Shown: positions 10,824 to 22,739, numbered from the stretch's first letter. The stretch is DNA of 64,000 bases from Cryptomeria japonica (GCF_030272615.1 NC_081413.1:157918849-157982848), one strand, 5' to 3'. The notes: generated from the sequence alone by a model not told the origin. Translations and numbers: made by a program.

Positions 10824-12170
10824 ATGCTTAGGAAATCCAAGGGAGGTGGTCGCGTTGGTGGCCGCACTAGAGGTAGAGGAGGAGGAAGGGGTCAAGGTTA
10901 TGATCGCCATAGTCCTTGGCCACCACCCACTCATGCGAGTGTGGATAGGGATCAGTCAGTTCATCAGGAGGAACTGCATTTAGTAGAGAAGGTTCTCGAA
11001 AGGGAGGAGCTATGTCAAATGTTTCAGGAGGTGCTAACTAGACTAGGCCCTAGACCCAAGGTGGATCAACCCAATCATGGTTGGGTAGAGGAATCACTTT
11101 AGTAGATTCCAAAGAGAGAGAGAGAGAGATCTCCTAGAAGGAGAGAGGTCCCAATGGACCTAGACCTAGCTATCTTAGGGCACATGAGGGACTTGATGAG
11201 GTCCAATCCTCCCTTCTTTGATGGAAAGGGTACCGGTCTCGAGGCAAAGACCTGGCTTATCAGTTTAGATTGGTTTTTTTCTATGTATCCTTACAGTAGC
11301 AACACTAAGGAGAGATGCATGATCATGCATCTTGAGAGCTTCGCATCTATCTGGTGGAGATTAGAGGAGGAGAGGATTGGTGTGAGCATTAACACCACGT
11401 CTTGGGAGATGTTTTTGGAGAGGTTCAGGGCACAATTCCTCTCACCCCAATGGAGGTAGTTGTGAGCAGATGAGTTCTATGCTTTGTGCCAATTTGGGTT
11501 GTCAGTGGATCAGTTTGAGCACAATTTCTATGAGCTCAAACAGTATGTTAAGATCGGGAATGATGAGGCTATGCTTGTGCAACACTTCTTGAGGGGTCTT
11601 AATGACCACATTAGTGGAGGAGTGAGAGTTTTTGAGCCTACTTTAGTAGAGGTAGCCATGGCAAAAGCTAGGTTGGTAGAGCAGAACCTTAGCCATGCTC
11701 ATGGTGACCAGTCTGGAGTTCAGATTGGGAGCGATCCTTTCAGTGGGTCTAGAGGTAGAGGGAATCAGTCCCAGACTATTGCACCTTTTAGGGGTCCTTA
11801 GGCACCCGCCAAGGGTGGACAGCAACAGCCGCCAAGACCGAAGTAGTCTCAGGGCCAACAAGGTGGCATCCCTTAGTCTTGGAAGGGAAGGATAGGCAAA
11901 CCTTTCTAGGGCAGTCTTCTCAGGTAGCATCTTAGGCCCCTAATGGGGAGAGCTTTGAGCAGTCCAGTGGACCGTCTGGGAGTATAGGACCGGTTAGGGG
12001 ACTTTTCTTCACTTGTGGTCAGTATGGCCACAAGGCCACTCAGTGTCCTCAGCATCCTCACCAGATGAGCTATCAGAGGCTAGCCACATCAGAGCTGACA
12101 GTGGGGGATGCAGGTAGATCCCATAGAGTATTTGTAGTGGTGGATGACTGCTAGGCTAAGCATCAGAGCA
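10824..12170 (+). pseudogene. Element A gag (capsid and nucleocapsid), broken
   Basis: The start ATG at 10824 opens a basic Gly/Arg-rich leader (MLRKSKGGGR...), matched by MARKSRGGGH at the same place in element D. The capsid region follows (FFDGKGTGLEAKTWL, then WWRLEEERIGVSINTT and FLERFRAQF), typical of the chromovirus retrotransposon gag domain. A CCHC-like knuckle (CGQYGHKATQC, about 12021) has lost its first cysteine, where D still reads CFSCG. In-frame stops at about 11102, 11459, 11801 and later split the gene, mostly TAG where Gln is expected. Gag would form the cytoplasmic particle that packages the element RNA. This copy cannot make a full protein. Confidence 0.85.
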
Positions 12171-12560
12171 CTATGATTGAGACCATAGGTGTGTTGTGTG
12201 GTACCCGTATCTCTGTAATTTTTCAATCCGATGCTTCAGATTATTTTATTTCTTCATCCATTGTGGAGCGATGTGGGCTCGTGTCTGCTAAGCAGCTAGA
12301 TAGGTGGCAAGTAGAGTTGGCTACTAGTGTGCAAGTGTTTGTAGATGCCTTCGTTCCTAGTTGTGAGTTGTACCTAGGACCCTTTGTCACTTCAGTTGAC
12401 CTTTGAGTCATTCCTTTGGGGTCCTATGGAGTTGTGTTGGGGATGGATTAGTTATCATCTCACAATGCTCATGTAGACTGTCTTCTGAAGACAATAAAGT
12501 GTGTAGATGACCATGGTAGGAGAGTGGGGATCGTTGGAGTTTAGTGATCGATATCCTTAC
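12171..12560 (+). pseudogene. Element A aspartic protease, active site altered
   Basis: A retropepsin-like segment follows gag (TRISVIFQSDASDYFIS, then VVLGMD near 12440). The expected active-site triad Asp-Ser/Thr-Gly is replaced: the aligned residues read QSDA instead of DSGA, so the catalytic aspartate is lost. In element D the same site reads DFGA. Stops occur at about 12406 and 12448. The domain would normally cleave the Gag-Pol polyprotein. Confidence 0.75.
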
Positions 12561-12562
12561 GT

Positions 12563-13640
12563 ATGATTTCTGCTATGCAACTTAGGTCATGCATGCATCA
12601 AGGGTGTCATCTTTTTGTAGTTTCTCTTGAGGACGTGGATGAGGGAGAGAGTCAAGAAATCTCTCTTGATGGTCACCCTATTCTTCAAGAGTATGCAGAT
12701 GTGTTTCATTTGGATATTCTCGGTATGCCTCTGAAACGAGACATATATTTTTGCATTGACTTGGTTCCTGGTGCAGAACCTATTTTGAGAGCACCATATC
12801 GGATGACTACTCAGGAGTTGAGTGAGTTGAAGTTGCAAGTTGAGTTATTGGCCAAGGGATTCATTCATCCTAGTGTTTCTCCTTGGGGTGCATCGGTTAT
12901 CTTCGTCAAGAAGAAGGATGGTTCTCTTCGATTATGCATTGATTATTGACAGTTGAATAAGGTAACCATCCAGAACTCATATCCATTGCCTCAGATTGAT
13001 GACCTCTTTGATCATGTGAAGGGAGCCAAGGTGTTCTCTAAGATAGACCTGAAGTCAGGGTATCATCAGTTGTGCATTCATGATGCAGACATTCATAAGA
13101 TGGTGTTTCATACTCGTTATGGTCACTATGAGTTCACAGTGGTGCCATTTGGGTTGACAAATGCACCTTCAGTGTTCATGAGTCTTATGAATGGAGTTTT
13201 TTGCACCTATCTTGACCACTTTGTTCTTTTTTTCTTGGATGACATATTGATTTATTCTAGATCCATGGAAGACCATGAGGGTCACTTGCGTCAGGTATTG
13301 CAGTGCTTAAGGGAGGATCAAATTTTTGTGAATTTGGTGAAGTGTGATTTCTTCTAGTCAGAGGTGAGCTATCTTGGTCATGTAGTTTCAGGAGAAGGTG
13401 TATCTATGGATCCTTCTAAGATCCAAGCCATTGTTGATTGGCTAGTGCCGACCAATGTTTTTGAAGTTTGAAGTTTCATGGGTTTGGCTAGATATTACCG
13501 TCGCTTTGTTCAGAGCTTTTCTCAGATAGGTCATCTAATTACTTCTCTTCAAAGGAAAGGGAAAAAGTTTATTTGGTTAGAGCAGTGTGAATTATCTTTG
13601 CGTACCTTGAAGTAACTCCTTATTAGTGCTCTGATTTTCC
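12563..13640 (+). pseudogene. Element A reverse transcriptase, broken
   Basis: The Ty3/gypsy RT is readable through its ordered motifs: the N-terminal entry [12 protein letters not shown] and [16 protein letters not shown] at about 12800-12925; [12 protein letters not shown] (about 13034); [11 protein letters not shown]; and the catalytic [11 protein letters not shown] (about 13233), in which the usual first residue Y is L but both aspartates are intact. The C-terminal thumb includes [16 protein letters not shown]. Stops at about 12948, 13356 and 13470 interrupt it, each where Gln, Arg or Trp is usual. The enzyme would copy element RNA into DNA in the cytoplasmic particle. Confidence 0.9.
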
Positions 13641-13985
13641 CAGTTCTTGACTCGTCCAGAGATTTCATGGTATGTGCAGATGCCTCTTTAGAAGGTATAG
13701 GTGCGGTGCTTATGCAGGATGGACGTGTGGTTGCCTATGAGTCTCGCAAACTCAAGGATCATGAGTTGAACTATCTAGTTCATGACTTGGAGTTGGTAGT
13801 TGTAGTGCATGCGTTGGTTTGTTGGAGACATTTCCTATTGGGGCATCGGTTTGAGCTGCATAGTGATCACTGTAGTTTGCAGTATATTTTCACTCAGCCG
13901 AACTTGAATGCTCGATAGCAAAGATGGATGGAATTCCTCTGTGAGTATGATTTTGAGGTTTGTTATGTTTAGGGGAAAGAGAATT
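13641..13985 (+). pseudogene. Element A RNase H, broken
   Basis: The RNase H fold common to Ty3/gypsy Pol is recognisable from [20 protein letters not shown], which contains the first catalytic Asp, then [18 protein letters not shown] with the Glu/Asp pair, and [13 protein letters not shown] with the third Asp. A stop at about 13917 and another near 13971 cut it. It would degrade RNA from the RNA-DNA hybrid during reverse transcription. It lies directly downstream of RT in the same original frame. Confidence 0.88.
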
Positions 13986-15300
13986 TAGTGGCAAATTCTT
14001 TGAGCCGTAAGCGGCATGAGGTTGCAGCATTATCCCTTGGTGTGGACTTTAGTGAGAGAATTCTTGGAGTTCTTCCTCGGGACACTTGGTATCAGGATGT
14101 TAGAGTCGTGGCAGAGTCTGGAAGACCATTGGAGGGTAGATATTCTAGATATTCTCTTGATTCAGATGGTCCTCTTAGACATCTTGGATGGATCTATGTA
14201 CCTCCCTTGGAGGGTCTTCGTGTTTTGATCATGAATGAGGCCCATCGTGCACCTTATTCAGCACACCCTAGTGTCAAGAAGATGCACGCAGATCTTAGAC
14301 AGATATATCATTGGGCTGGTATGAAATGTGACATTGCTAATTTTGTGTCCAAGTGCTTGGAATGTCAGCGGGTGAAGGTAGAGCATCAGCACCCTATAGG
14401 GCTTTTACAGTGGAATTTGATACCAGATTGGAAATGGTATATCATTTCCATGGATTTCATAGTAGGGTTGCCTATTTCTTCGTGGCATCATGATGCCATT
14501 ATGGTCATTATTGATAGATTGACAAAAGTTGCTCATTTTGTTCCTATTTGATCTTCTTATGCTGCAGCAGTGGTGGCACGAGTCTTCTTGGAAGATGTGG
14601 TGAGGTTGCATGGGATCCCAAGGCGGATCATTTCTGATAGAGATCATGTCTTTACATCGGCCTTGTGGACCTCACTTTAGCATGCTTTGGGGACCCAGTT
14701 GAACATCAATTCAGCCTATCACCCAGAGACTGATGGTCAGACTGAGCATGTGAATCGGGTCTTGGAGGACATGCTTCACATGCATGTTATGGATCAGTAG
14801 TCGCATTGGGAGGAATATCTTTGCCTTGTGGAGTTTTCTTATAATAACAGATATCACAGCTCTATAGGCATGTCGCCCTTCTAGGCATTGTATGGTCATC
14901 CTTGCCATACTCCTTTGAGTTGGGATCGGTTGGAGGATAGGGTGTGTTTAGGCCTAGATTTGCTTTGTGTGATGGAGCAGCAGGTTGAGCAGATTTGTGG
15001 GCATTTGGTTGCTATCCAGGATAGGTAGAAGAAGTATGTCGATGCTCATAGATTTGATCACCAATTTTTTGTTGGCAACCATGTGTTCTTGAGAATGCAT
15101 CCACGGAAGAGTCTGATCCATTATGGAAAGGGTTCTAAGTTGGTGCCTCATTTTGTAGGCCCTTTTGAGATCCTTGAGAGGATAGGACCTGTTGCCTACT
15201 GTCTTGCCTTACCACCGAGTCTATCCCACATCCATGATGTCTTTCATGTTTTTATTCTTCATCCTTATCATTGTGATGTGACCCATGTTCTTGATTGGAA
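13986..15300 (+). pseudogene. Element A integrase, broken
   Basis: The zinc-binding H-H-C-C domain is visible (HRAPYSAHPSVKKMH ... CLECQRVK, about 14248-14380). The DD35E core follows: SMDFIVGLP (first Asp, about 14449), ISDRDHVFTSALW (second Asp, about 14632) and DGQTEHVNRVLEDM (Glu, about 14742). The C-terminal domain contains [19 protein letters not shown], the GPY/F module of gypsy integrases. Stops at about 14551, 14680, 14799, 14882 and 15027 disrupt it. In an active copy it inserts element DNA and makes the 5-bp target duplication. Confidence 0.9.
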
Positions 15301-15305
15301 TGCTT

Positions 15306-15470
15306 TGCAGGTCGAGGATGGGCATCTTTCTATGGAGCCCGTGTGCATCCTTTAGCATCGGGATTTGACCCTTAGGGGTCGTACCATCGAGCAGGTAAGG
15401 GTCCTATGGGACCCCAGTGATGAGTCCTCTGCTACTTGAGAAGATGCAGTGAAGATGAGAGAGCTTTATT
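15306..15470 (+). pseudogene. Element A chromodomain at the Pol C-terminus
   Basis: After the GPY/F module the frame reads SMEPVCIL, a stop, then HRDLTLRG, VRVLWDPSDESSAT, a stop, and EDAVKMREL. This is the shape of the C-terminal chromodomain of chromoviruses, especially the Tekay/Del clade (EPVAIL..., VLW..., ATWE...M). TGG for the key Trp has become TGA here, but element D keeps it (VTWEDATKMRELY). In the family this domain steers integration to marked chromatin. The assignment rests on pattern, not on a profile search. Confidence 0.7.
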
Positions 15471-15508
15471 CTTATCTATTTCAAGCTTCCAGGAGTAAGC
15501 CTAGGCTT

Positions 15509-15519
15509 GGGGGGGAAGA
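15509..15519 (+). other. Polypurine tract of element A
   Basis: GGGGGGGAAGA lies directly before TGTAGTACCCC, the first bases of the 3' LTR. It is the plus-strand primer site. Confidence 0.88.
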
Positions 15520-18500
15520 TGTAGTACCCCTCCTCGATCAGCCTCTTTGGTATGTTTTGGAGTTACTTCAGTGACTATTCTATGGAACATTTTTGTATTT
15601 TGATTCGGATATTATGCAATGTTATTTCATGCTTTATCTGGATTTATGGTGTATGATTTTATGCAGTATCTTAGTCCTTATGAATAATGTTATTTTAAGG
15701 ATCTTTATCATGGACTGACACATTTCCCTTATATTACGATGTGTTATTTATATGTTGCATGTTTGCAAGTGTATTGGGATGTGAGGGGATGATTTTCCTT
15801 CACTCACTCCAGTGAGACAGGGAATGTCATGATTCTCCTACATCGGTGTGTGTCTCATGTCTGTATATATATGTATTGGTCTATATGCACATGTGGTTCT
15901 GTGGTGTAGGACATTGCAGGTACTACTACCGGGTAGGTACAGGGTATTGACTCCACCTAGTTTCATAGGTCTAAGCATGCCTTATATATCGGATGAGAGT
16001 GGAGGAGATAGTTGTTGTACCCTAGCTTTGACCACAGTTACAATTGTCTAAGTGTTGTCAATCGGTTGTGTTTTCCTATCTAGCTGTTATGCGAGTCATA
16101 GTGCCTTGGTTTGGTCATTTGAGAGTCGTCATTTGATTTTTCTTGGTTTTGCATGTTTCCATTTATTTAAATGGTTATTTAATTTAAATGGATGATGTTA
16201 TCTTGTGTTGGCGTAATTAGTTGATTAATATGCTCTGTGATTATTGATTTATTTAAATTAATGATTGCTAGATTAAATGGTTAAATGGCTTAATTTATTG
16301 TGTAAAGTTGTATTGATATTTTTGTGAAATAAACAAATTGCCTAGCCATTTAAAAAGGTTAAATGTTTATGTTGAAGGAAGTATTTATGGAAAAAGAAAT
16401 AAATAAAAGCTTTCCTTTGTATTTTTCCATTTGGCCTTTTTAATTTAATCATTGAAAAGAATTATTATTTTTGGGAAAGAAATAAATTTGATTGCCTTTT
16501 TAGTTTTAAAATATTTAAATTTGATTGGATGAAATAAATTTAACCTACAAGCTTAGGTTAAAAGAGATTTTTGGGCATCCATTAGGGGATTCACAACAGG
16601 AGAAGAAGAGAATTTTTGGAGAGAATTCTGGAAAAACTTCCTGGAGGAGCTAGAGATTCGACCTAGGTTGTAAGACTAGTGTTCCTTCATTTCCTTGCTT
16701 GCCTTTGCTTCAGGTTGGAAATCTATTTTGATGTTTTGATTTGATCTTGTATACTTTAGTTTTCTTCTTGTGTGATTGGAAAATGAAATCTGCCTATAGA
16801 TTCTTTTTAGAATGTTGAAATGGAAGAAAGATTGCCTGATATAGTTGATTTCATGATGCTATTAGCATATGGTTGCATTCAGGAAAGGAATTGTTCATGT
16901 CTTCCTTGTTGTGTGTTAATTGTTCATTGCAAACAACTTTTGGATTTACCTCTTAGTTGGAAAGAAAGAATTTTAGATTGGCTTTGCTAGTTGCATCCTT
17001 GCTGCTTACTGTCATGAATTTGCTAGTCATTCTTTCCAGTGTGTTTATTTCACCATCTACCTTGCTGGTAACTTTTCCTTGAGATTTTGGAAATTGGCAC
17101 TATATGTGTGTGCCCATGAAATAATTCTAGAAATCGAATGTTATTTGTGGCTATTGATTTTGTGATCTTTTGGTTTTAGAATGCCTTGGATGCATGTGTT
17201 TTGGTTGTTCGAAGACTTTACCGCTCACGTGATGGGCTTGTCTCATCCGGTGAGTTGGTAGTGTCTGCTACCTGCAGGTAGCAGAACTATCGATCGGCAG
17301 CACCGCTACATAGTAGTAGTACTACTGGTCGGTAGGACTGCCACCAGTTGGTAGCAGCACTACCGATCAATAGGACTGCCACCGATTGGTAGCAGCACTA
17401 TCGATCAGTAGGACTACTACCGGTTTGTAGTAGTGCTACCGGTTGGTAGCGGCTGCTACCAGCGGTAGCGGCACTACCGATCGACAATACTGCTACCAGT
17501 TGGTAGCAATGCTACCGATCTGTAGTGGTCATTACCAGTGCTAGTGGCACTACTAGTGGGTAGGGCTATTACCAGTGGTAGTGGCACTACCGGTAGGTAG
17601 TGTCTATTGCCACAGCAACAGCACTACTACGGGTTGGCTTTTTCCACCGCTTAACCCTGTGCTTTACCGGTGCTAACCGGTATGTGTTATAAATTAATTT
17701 AAATTTTATTAAGTGAATATGTTGATGTGGTTGTTTTATGTTAAGCATAAATGGTGGTTTTTCATGTGATTTTTGTTATGTGGTTAGTAAATTTATCAAT
17801 GGAAATCAAGGCATGAATTAGAGATTCAAATTGGTAGATTTGGATATGTTCTGGAAATGAATTAAATGCCTGTTAGGAATTCATGTTATAACCGGTTGAA
17901 TGTTTAAATGTGGATTTCATTCCTAATGGAATAATTGATTTGGAAATTGAATAATGTGACTGTTGAAAGAATGTGTTATTTCATTTCTTTTCAATCCATG
18001 ATGTTGCAAGTGTATTATGTGTTGCTTTGGTCTGTGGTTCAGTCATCCTGTGAAGGCGTATTTGGTACCTTGACCAAGAGATATATGTTGGCTTCGTTGT
18101 CTTAACCATGTAGTGTCTTTTCCTTATGGTTAGCCAAGAGTCAGTATGTCCTTGTTTGACCACTTATTTCTGATAGTGGCATTATGGTTGTCTACTTAGA
18201 CATAGGGTCCTCAGGGAGTGACCATGTTTGTTTAGTTTCCTTTGAGAGAGTGGCTTTCACTTGGGGGTTGCACCCAAAGTGGTAGGCATTACGACCCAAT
18301 GAAAGTCAGATAATAACTAGTAATCTAATGAATTGATTAGGTGGGTAGTATCATAACATTAATATAGATAATTGTACCTCGTGCATAGGTGAGTGCTAGT
18401 ATAGGGCTCATAATGTCGTGAGAAGGCCTGGAATGGAAAACCAACCACCTTGTCTTCATGAAAGGATGGTAGGGTCCGCATGAGACTTAGTTGGAACCAG

Positions 18501-19346
18501 AGGTTCGGGAGAGGTTACCAGGATAGTGAGTCGGGACCTATGGAGGCTGTACCATGGTGTCCATCTTAAGCTATGCAATGACACTCTCTCTTTTGGTTCA
18601 CTTGTGTGTTTGTGATATTGAGTCACTTGGATTCTTGTGGAGTCTTTTTGTGCTATCATGGAGTCATATTGTTTTTTTGACCATGTCATGCTTATGCTTG
18701 TTTGAGGGTCCTCAGCTATCTCCTAGCATAGTGGGGTGATTCCATTTGGGAATTGCATGGTCAGGTGGTAGTGCCATTTCCCATCGGATGTTTGGATTTG
18801 TACCTTCATGCAAGGATTGGCTTCGCAGGTATTCTTGTGGTTCGTGACTCATGCTTCATCTCTTGTTTGAGGATTATTGTTATTTGGAGACCCTTGTGGT
18901 CATTGTATCATTGTATCATTGATCTTATGTAACCTTGTAACTGGATGAGATCTATCCTTGTATGTTTATTGAGAAGCTATGTATTGGAAGAGCAATGTAA
19001 TCCTATGTTGGGATGTCTTTATCAGTTTCCTTGATGATATTAGTAAATGCTTATTGAAGTGGTAATTATATTGTATCCTTTCAATCTTTCTATGATGAAT
19101 CTTTATTTTCTTATGGATTCTTGTGATCATTGAGTTAATGATGCATATGTGGATTTATGATTTAATGGGATTTATTCTTGAAGTTAATTCTTTGTTGGTA
19201 ACCCTTAAGGAATTCTGTTGTAAGTCTTCTGCTTGTGTTATCATGTATGTTGTGTAAATGCACTTATGATGTTTATACTTTAAAAAAAAAAAATTGCTTC
19301 ACTCTTGTTATGGGTTTTCCTTCGGGGTTCCTGGCGGGGCATTACA
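15520..19346 (+). repeat. 3' LTR of element A (3827 bp)
   Basis: It begins TGTAGTACCCCTCC and ends GGGGCATTACA. It matches the split 5' LTR throughout (1-573 and 8133-10669). It is long for a plant LTR, AT-rich, and carries a GGTAGC/GCTACC array (17265-17635). Because element D has the same ends and layout, the two are members of one family. The bases after it (CACTT) should be one copy of the target duplication; the other copy lies outside the window. Confidence 0.93.
17265..17635. repeat. GGTAGC/GCTACC quasi-palindromic minisatellite, 3' LTR of A
   Basis: This is the same array as at 8640-8960, but with different unit counts and substitutions. The array therefore evolves by unit gain and loss faster than its flanks. 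It contains repeated CACTACCGATC and GGTAGCAG words that can pair with each other. Confidence 0.85.
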
Positions 19347-21282
19347 CACTTCACACATGCTCTTGCTCCATCATGCTCTCCTTTTCCATATCCACTCTCA
19401 AAGAAGTTCCACAAAAATTTTATGCTACATCGAGCATGTTGTAGGGATAACTAGTTAAAAGCTTTTGTAGACTTAAATTGCCCTGACATGAATAACATAT
19501 ATATATCTTTAAACTTTTGACCTGTTATACAATCAAATCATATGTAAGAAAAAAATCAACTTATCAATTTCAAATCTAACACTTACCGACACATCCATCT
19601 AACCAAATCCAATGTTGTGTATAATCTATCCTATGATCTTTAATATCTTTAAAAAATATTTCAAAATAATGTGCTACATAGCTCCTATCATGACCTGTAT
19701 CATCACCGATATAGAAATGAATCTCCTTGATGATAATGCGTTCATTTTAAGTACTCTATATACCATATACCTTAAATTGTGTATGTCTATAGAAAACTTG
19801 TACAAATATTGCAACTTGATTGGAATGATAATATTGACTTTGAATTTATGTGTGAGGACTAAATGTATAGTTCTCGGATAAATCTACAAATGAAAGAATA
19901 CAACATGGTGGAAAACAATTATTTGAGTCATGAAACTATTTAGCCTGCCATCTTGCACCATGACAATGCTGGATATGTGGATATATCATATTACGAAATC
20001 TATCTATAAACTAAATGTAGGGCAATTCACTCTCTTTCAACAAATGTTTTTTGGATTCAGTTCCTGACTTAGTTTGGTATGTCTTATATTCAAATATCTT
20101 CTATATAACCAGCCCATCAATATCAATATTCTCAGTTTGCAACAAAAACTTACTCAAAACTCCACAATCTTTGCATTCACCTTTTATACATTGTATTTTG
20201 AACTCATCTGAATCTTCTAATTTATCACATAAAATAGACTTCACAAATTGTGTTGCACTTGTAGGAATGACTAGATTTGGATTAATTGTTGCCATGAACT
20301 TCTTATATGATTGCAAGTGTAGATGAAATTCAACATGATTTTGACTGACAACATCAAGTTTCACGTACCTTATTTATGTGTACAAAGAAAGGACGCAATC
20401 TCGCAAACATCCTTTGGCAAATCTTTACATCTAAATTTTTTAGCTTGAATGATTCAAACAATTTACTTTCTATTGTATCTAGAAAATGTTTTGTATGTGT
20501 AATCATTTTACAATCTTCATCTATCATCTGTATAGTGTCCCTTCTATTGGAAGAAATACAAGAGTGGTTGGTCCAATAATCAGTGACCTATCTTTTTACA
20601 TCTTCAAAAAATTTGTCTTTTCTAGGAACCCTACATATATTTACCCAATTCTTTTCAATGTTTTCATCCAACATATTTCTCTTCCTAATGTATCTTTGAA
20701 TAGTTCTTCTAGATACATGCATTAATTGAGAAATTGCATTAACTTGATTTCTACGAGTCAATTTCTTACTAGTAATCATAGTCATCAATGCTCTGCATGC
20801 AACACTTAAATCAACACCTCGACTTGTGTTGTCAATACAATTTAATGCTTCTTGTAAATTTTCAATTATAGTTTCTTTTACTAATGTATCAAGAGAAATT
20901 TTCTTATTATCAACACCCAACAACTCCAAAACAGGGTTCATTTCCCTTTTCCTAAATAACTTAGCAAATAATTGTGCTCTTCCAATAATAGACTTATTTT
21001 TAAAATAATCATCCCACAATTTCTTACAATGCAATTTTAATGTGCTTTCAGGTATCATATCTTCAGATGGAATTTTATTAAAAAGACTATCTTCATCCAT
21101 TTCCATCAAATTTTCCATACCAGAAAAAATTTCAAACTTGAGCCTATACCAATTTCATCTCGTACCTAAGTAGGTGTTTCTTGAACATCAATAGATTGTT
21201 GTTGACTATGTTTTGTATGACCTTTCATCTTATCGTCCCTTTTACAATCATACAACCTTGATCTAGTCCTCTTATTCCCCAT
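19347..21282 (-). pseudogene. DDE-like transposase-type gene with an intron, cut by element A
   Basis: From an ATG at 21282 (MGNKRTRSRLYDC) and a long block starting at 21118, the minus strand encodes a helix-turn-helix-like segment (QVNAISQLMHVSRRTIQRYI, about 20700). Next come VTDYWTNHSCISSNRRDTIQ, a KICQRMFARLRPFFVHINKV block, and a cysteine-bearing stretch (CIKGECKDCGVL). Later landmarks are HCHGARWQAK, FVDLSENYTF (about 19885), IQSQYYHSNQVAIFVQVF, EIHFYIGDDTGHDRSYV, WIWLDGCVGQFKSTK and WNFFESGYGKGEHDGARA. The D (DLSENY), D (LDGC) and E (GKGE) spacing resembles an RNase-H-fold transposase. WLDGCVG joins QFKS only after removal of a 104-bp GT-AG intron (19483-19586). The family occurs widely in eukaryotes, but I do not recall an established function. 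At least five stops or frameshifts are present. The reading frame continues past 19347 into the insertion site of A. Confidence 0.7.
19483..19586 (-). other. Intron of the transposase-like gene
   Basis: On the minus strand the donor is G|GTAAGT and the acceptor ATGTCAG|GG. Splicing restores DGCVGQFKS, matching the conserved motif of the family. A nearer AG at 19522-19523 would add about thirteen extra residues inside the motif and is less likely. Confidence 0.65.
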
Positions 21283-22660
21283 TGCAAAAAATATTCAGAT
21301 CTTCAAAATTTCGTGCTTTGAACCTAAAAACACAAACATGCAAATGTACCATATATAAGAAAACTATATATTTGCGCACACCTTTCAAGTTATTTTAAAT
21401 TCTAGAAGTTATCTATACATATATATATTTATCATAACAATGTTAGAGTTAAATATATAAATAGACTTCATTTGTAAACTATGAACTAAAAAATTTATAT
21501 AGTTACTTTTCCTTGTTCTTAACAAACAAAATATAGTTAATGAAATGTATTTAATTTTGCATTATTAAACTTTATACATTGAATAAATGAAACATGTGTA
21601 AATTTCATCCATTTAGATCATTTGACTTGAACTCCAATGTTTAAAATTAAGAAAATAAAAAAATAACATTCAAGAAATAAGAGCTAGTTTCTACCAAACA
21701 TAAGATAAAGAGTAAAAAAATAAGTCTAGTTGGATTCTACATTTGACTATGCAATGTACATATGAATGTGATTTAATAACATTAATTGCTTGAAATCTAG
21801 TAGGTAATATATAGAGAATTTGAGTCAAGTATTAGTTTCAAAAACATTATAATAAGTACTAAATAGTGTTGAATATACTTAATTTAATTAGTGTTTAATG
21901 CATATTTTACAAATTCACTATTTAACTGTTCTTTTAAGTATGTAAATAAGAATGAATCTATGCATGTATATGAACACGTATAAATGAATCCGTACACGTA
22001 AATAAAAATGGACTTGCATACATATATAAATAAAAACATATGGAATCCATGTACACGTAAATAAAAGATTCAAGATAAGATACACATGATTGAATCCACA
22101 ATTAACGTTTAATACAAAAAAATTTAAAAAATAAAGTGTAATATAATATACTTGAAAATAAATGATTGAATCCACAATTAATGATTAATAAAATAAAGTT
22201 TAATTAAATCTAAAAAATATAAATAGTTTTCAAAAAACCTTCAAATATTTGTATATTTGAACATAATTGAAAAAATAATTTAAAATAACATAATTGAAAA
22301 TAAATGGTTGAAGCACAATTAATGAATGATAAAATAAAGTTTAAAAAAATCTAAAAAATATTTAATTTCCCAAAAAACATCTAATATTGTAAATTAAGCA
22401 TGATTGAAAAAAAATTAAAATAACATTCTTGGAAAGGATAGATGCCTTCAAAAAAAAAAAATCAAAATCTTCGCCCCTTTATAATCTTCCCGCTTGCTCC
22501 AAAATGCCACTTTTTTTGAGAAAAAAAAATGATTTTATTCAAAAATCACTTTTATTATTTTCACACTTATTGAAATTGATTTTTTTATTGAAAAAAAAAA
22601 CATTATTTTATATGGGGTTGAAGTGACCTGTCGCTTGTACGATCGGTCGCATTGGCCTCC
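21283..22660. other. AT-rich stretch without recognisable genes
   Basis: This is the upstream side of the transposase-like gene. It contains A/T runs, repeated TTGAATCCACAATTAA segments (about 22090, 22160 and 22310, degenerate) and no ORF with similarity. It may include the gene's promoter, but no element is convincing. Confidence 0.4.
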
Positions 22661-22661
22661 A

Positions 22662-22738
22662 TAGTTCCAACCGAAATGCTTCCGACCGAAAAGGGTTCCA
22701 GCCAGAACCCTTCTAGCCAAAACGTTTACGGCCGAAAC
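22662..22738. repeat. Degenerate 15-16-bp array (TTCCGACCGAAAAGG-like)
   Basis: Five consecutive units (GTTCCAACCGAAATGC, TTCCGACCGAAAAGGG, TTCCAGCCAGAACCC, TTCTAGCCAAAACG, TTTACGGCCGAAAC) stand out as GC-rich within AT-rich DNA. They may mark the edge of an unrecognised mobile element. Confidence 0.55.
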
Positions 22739-22739
22739 T

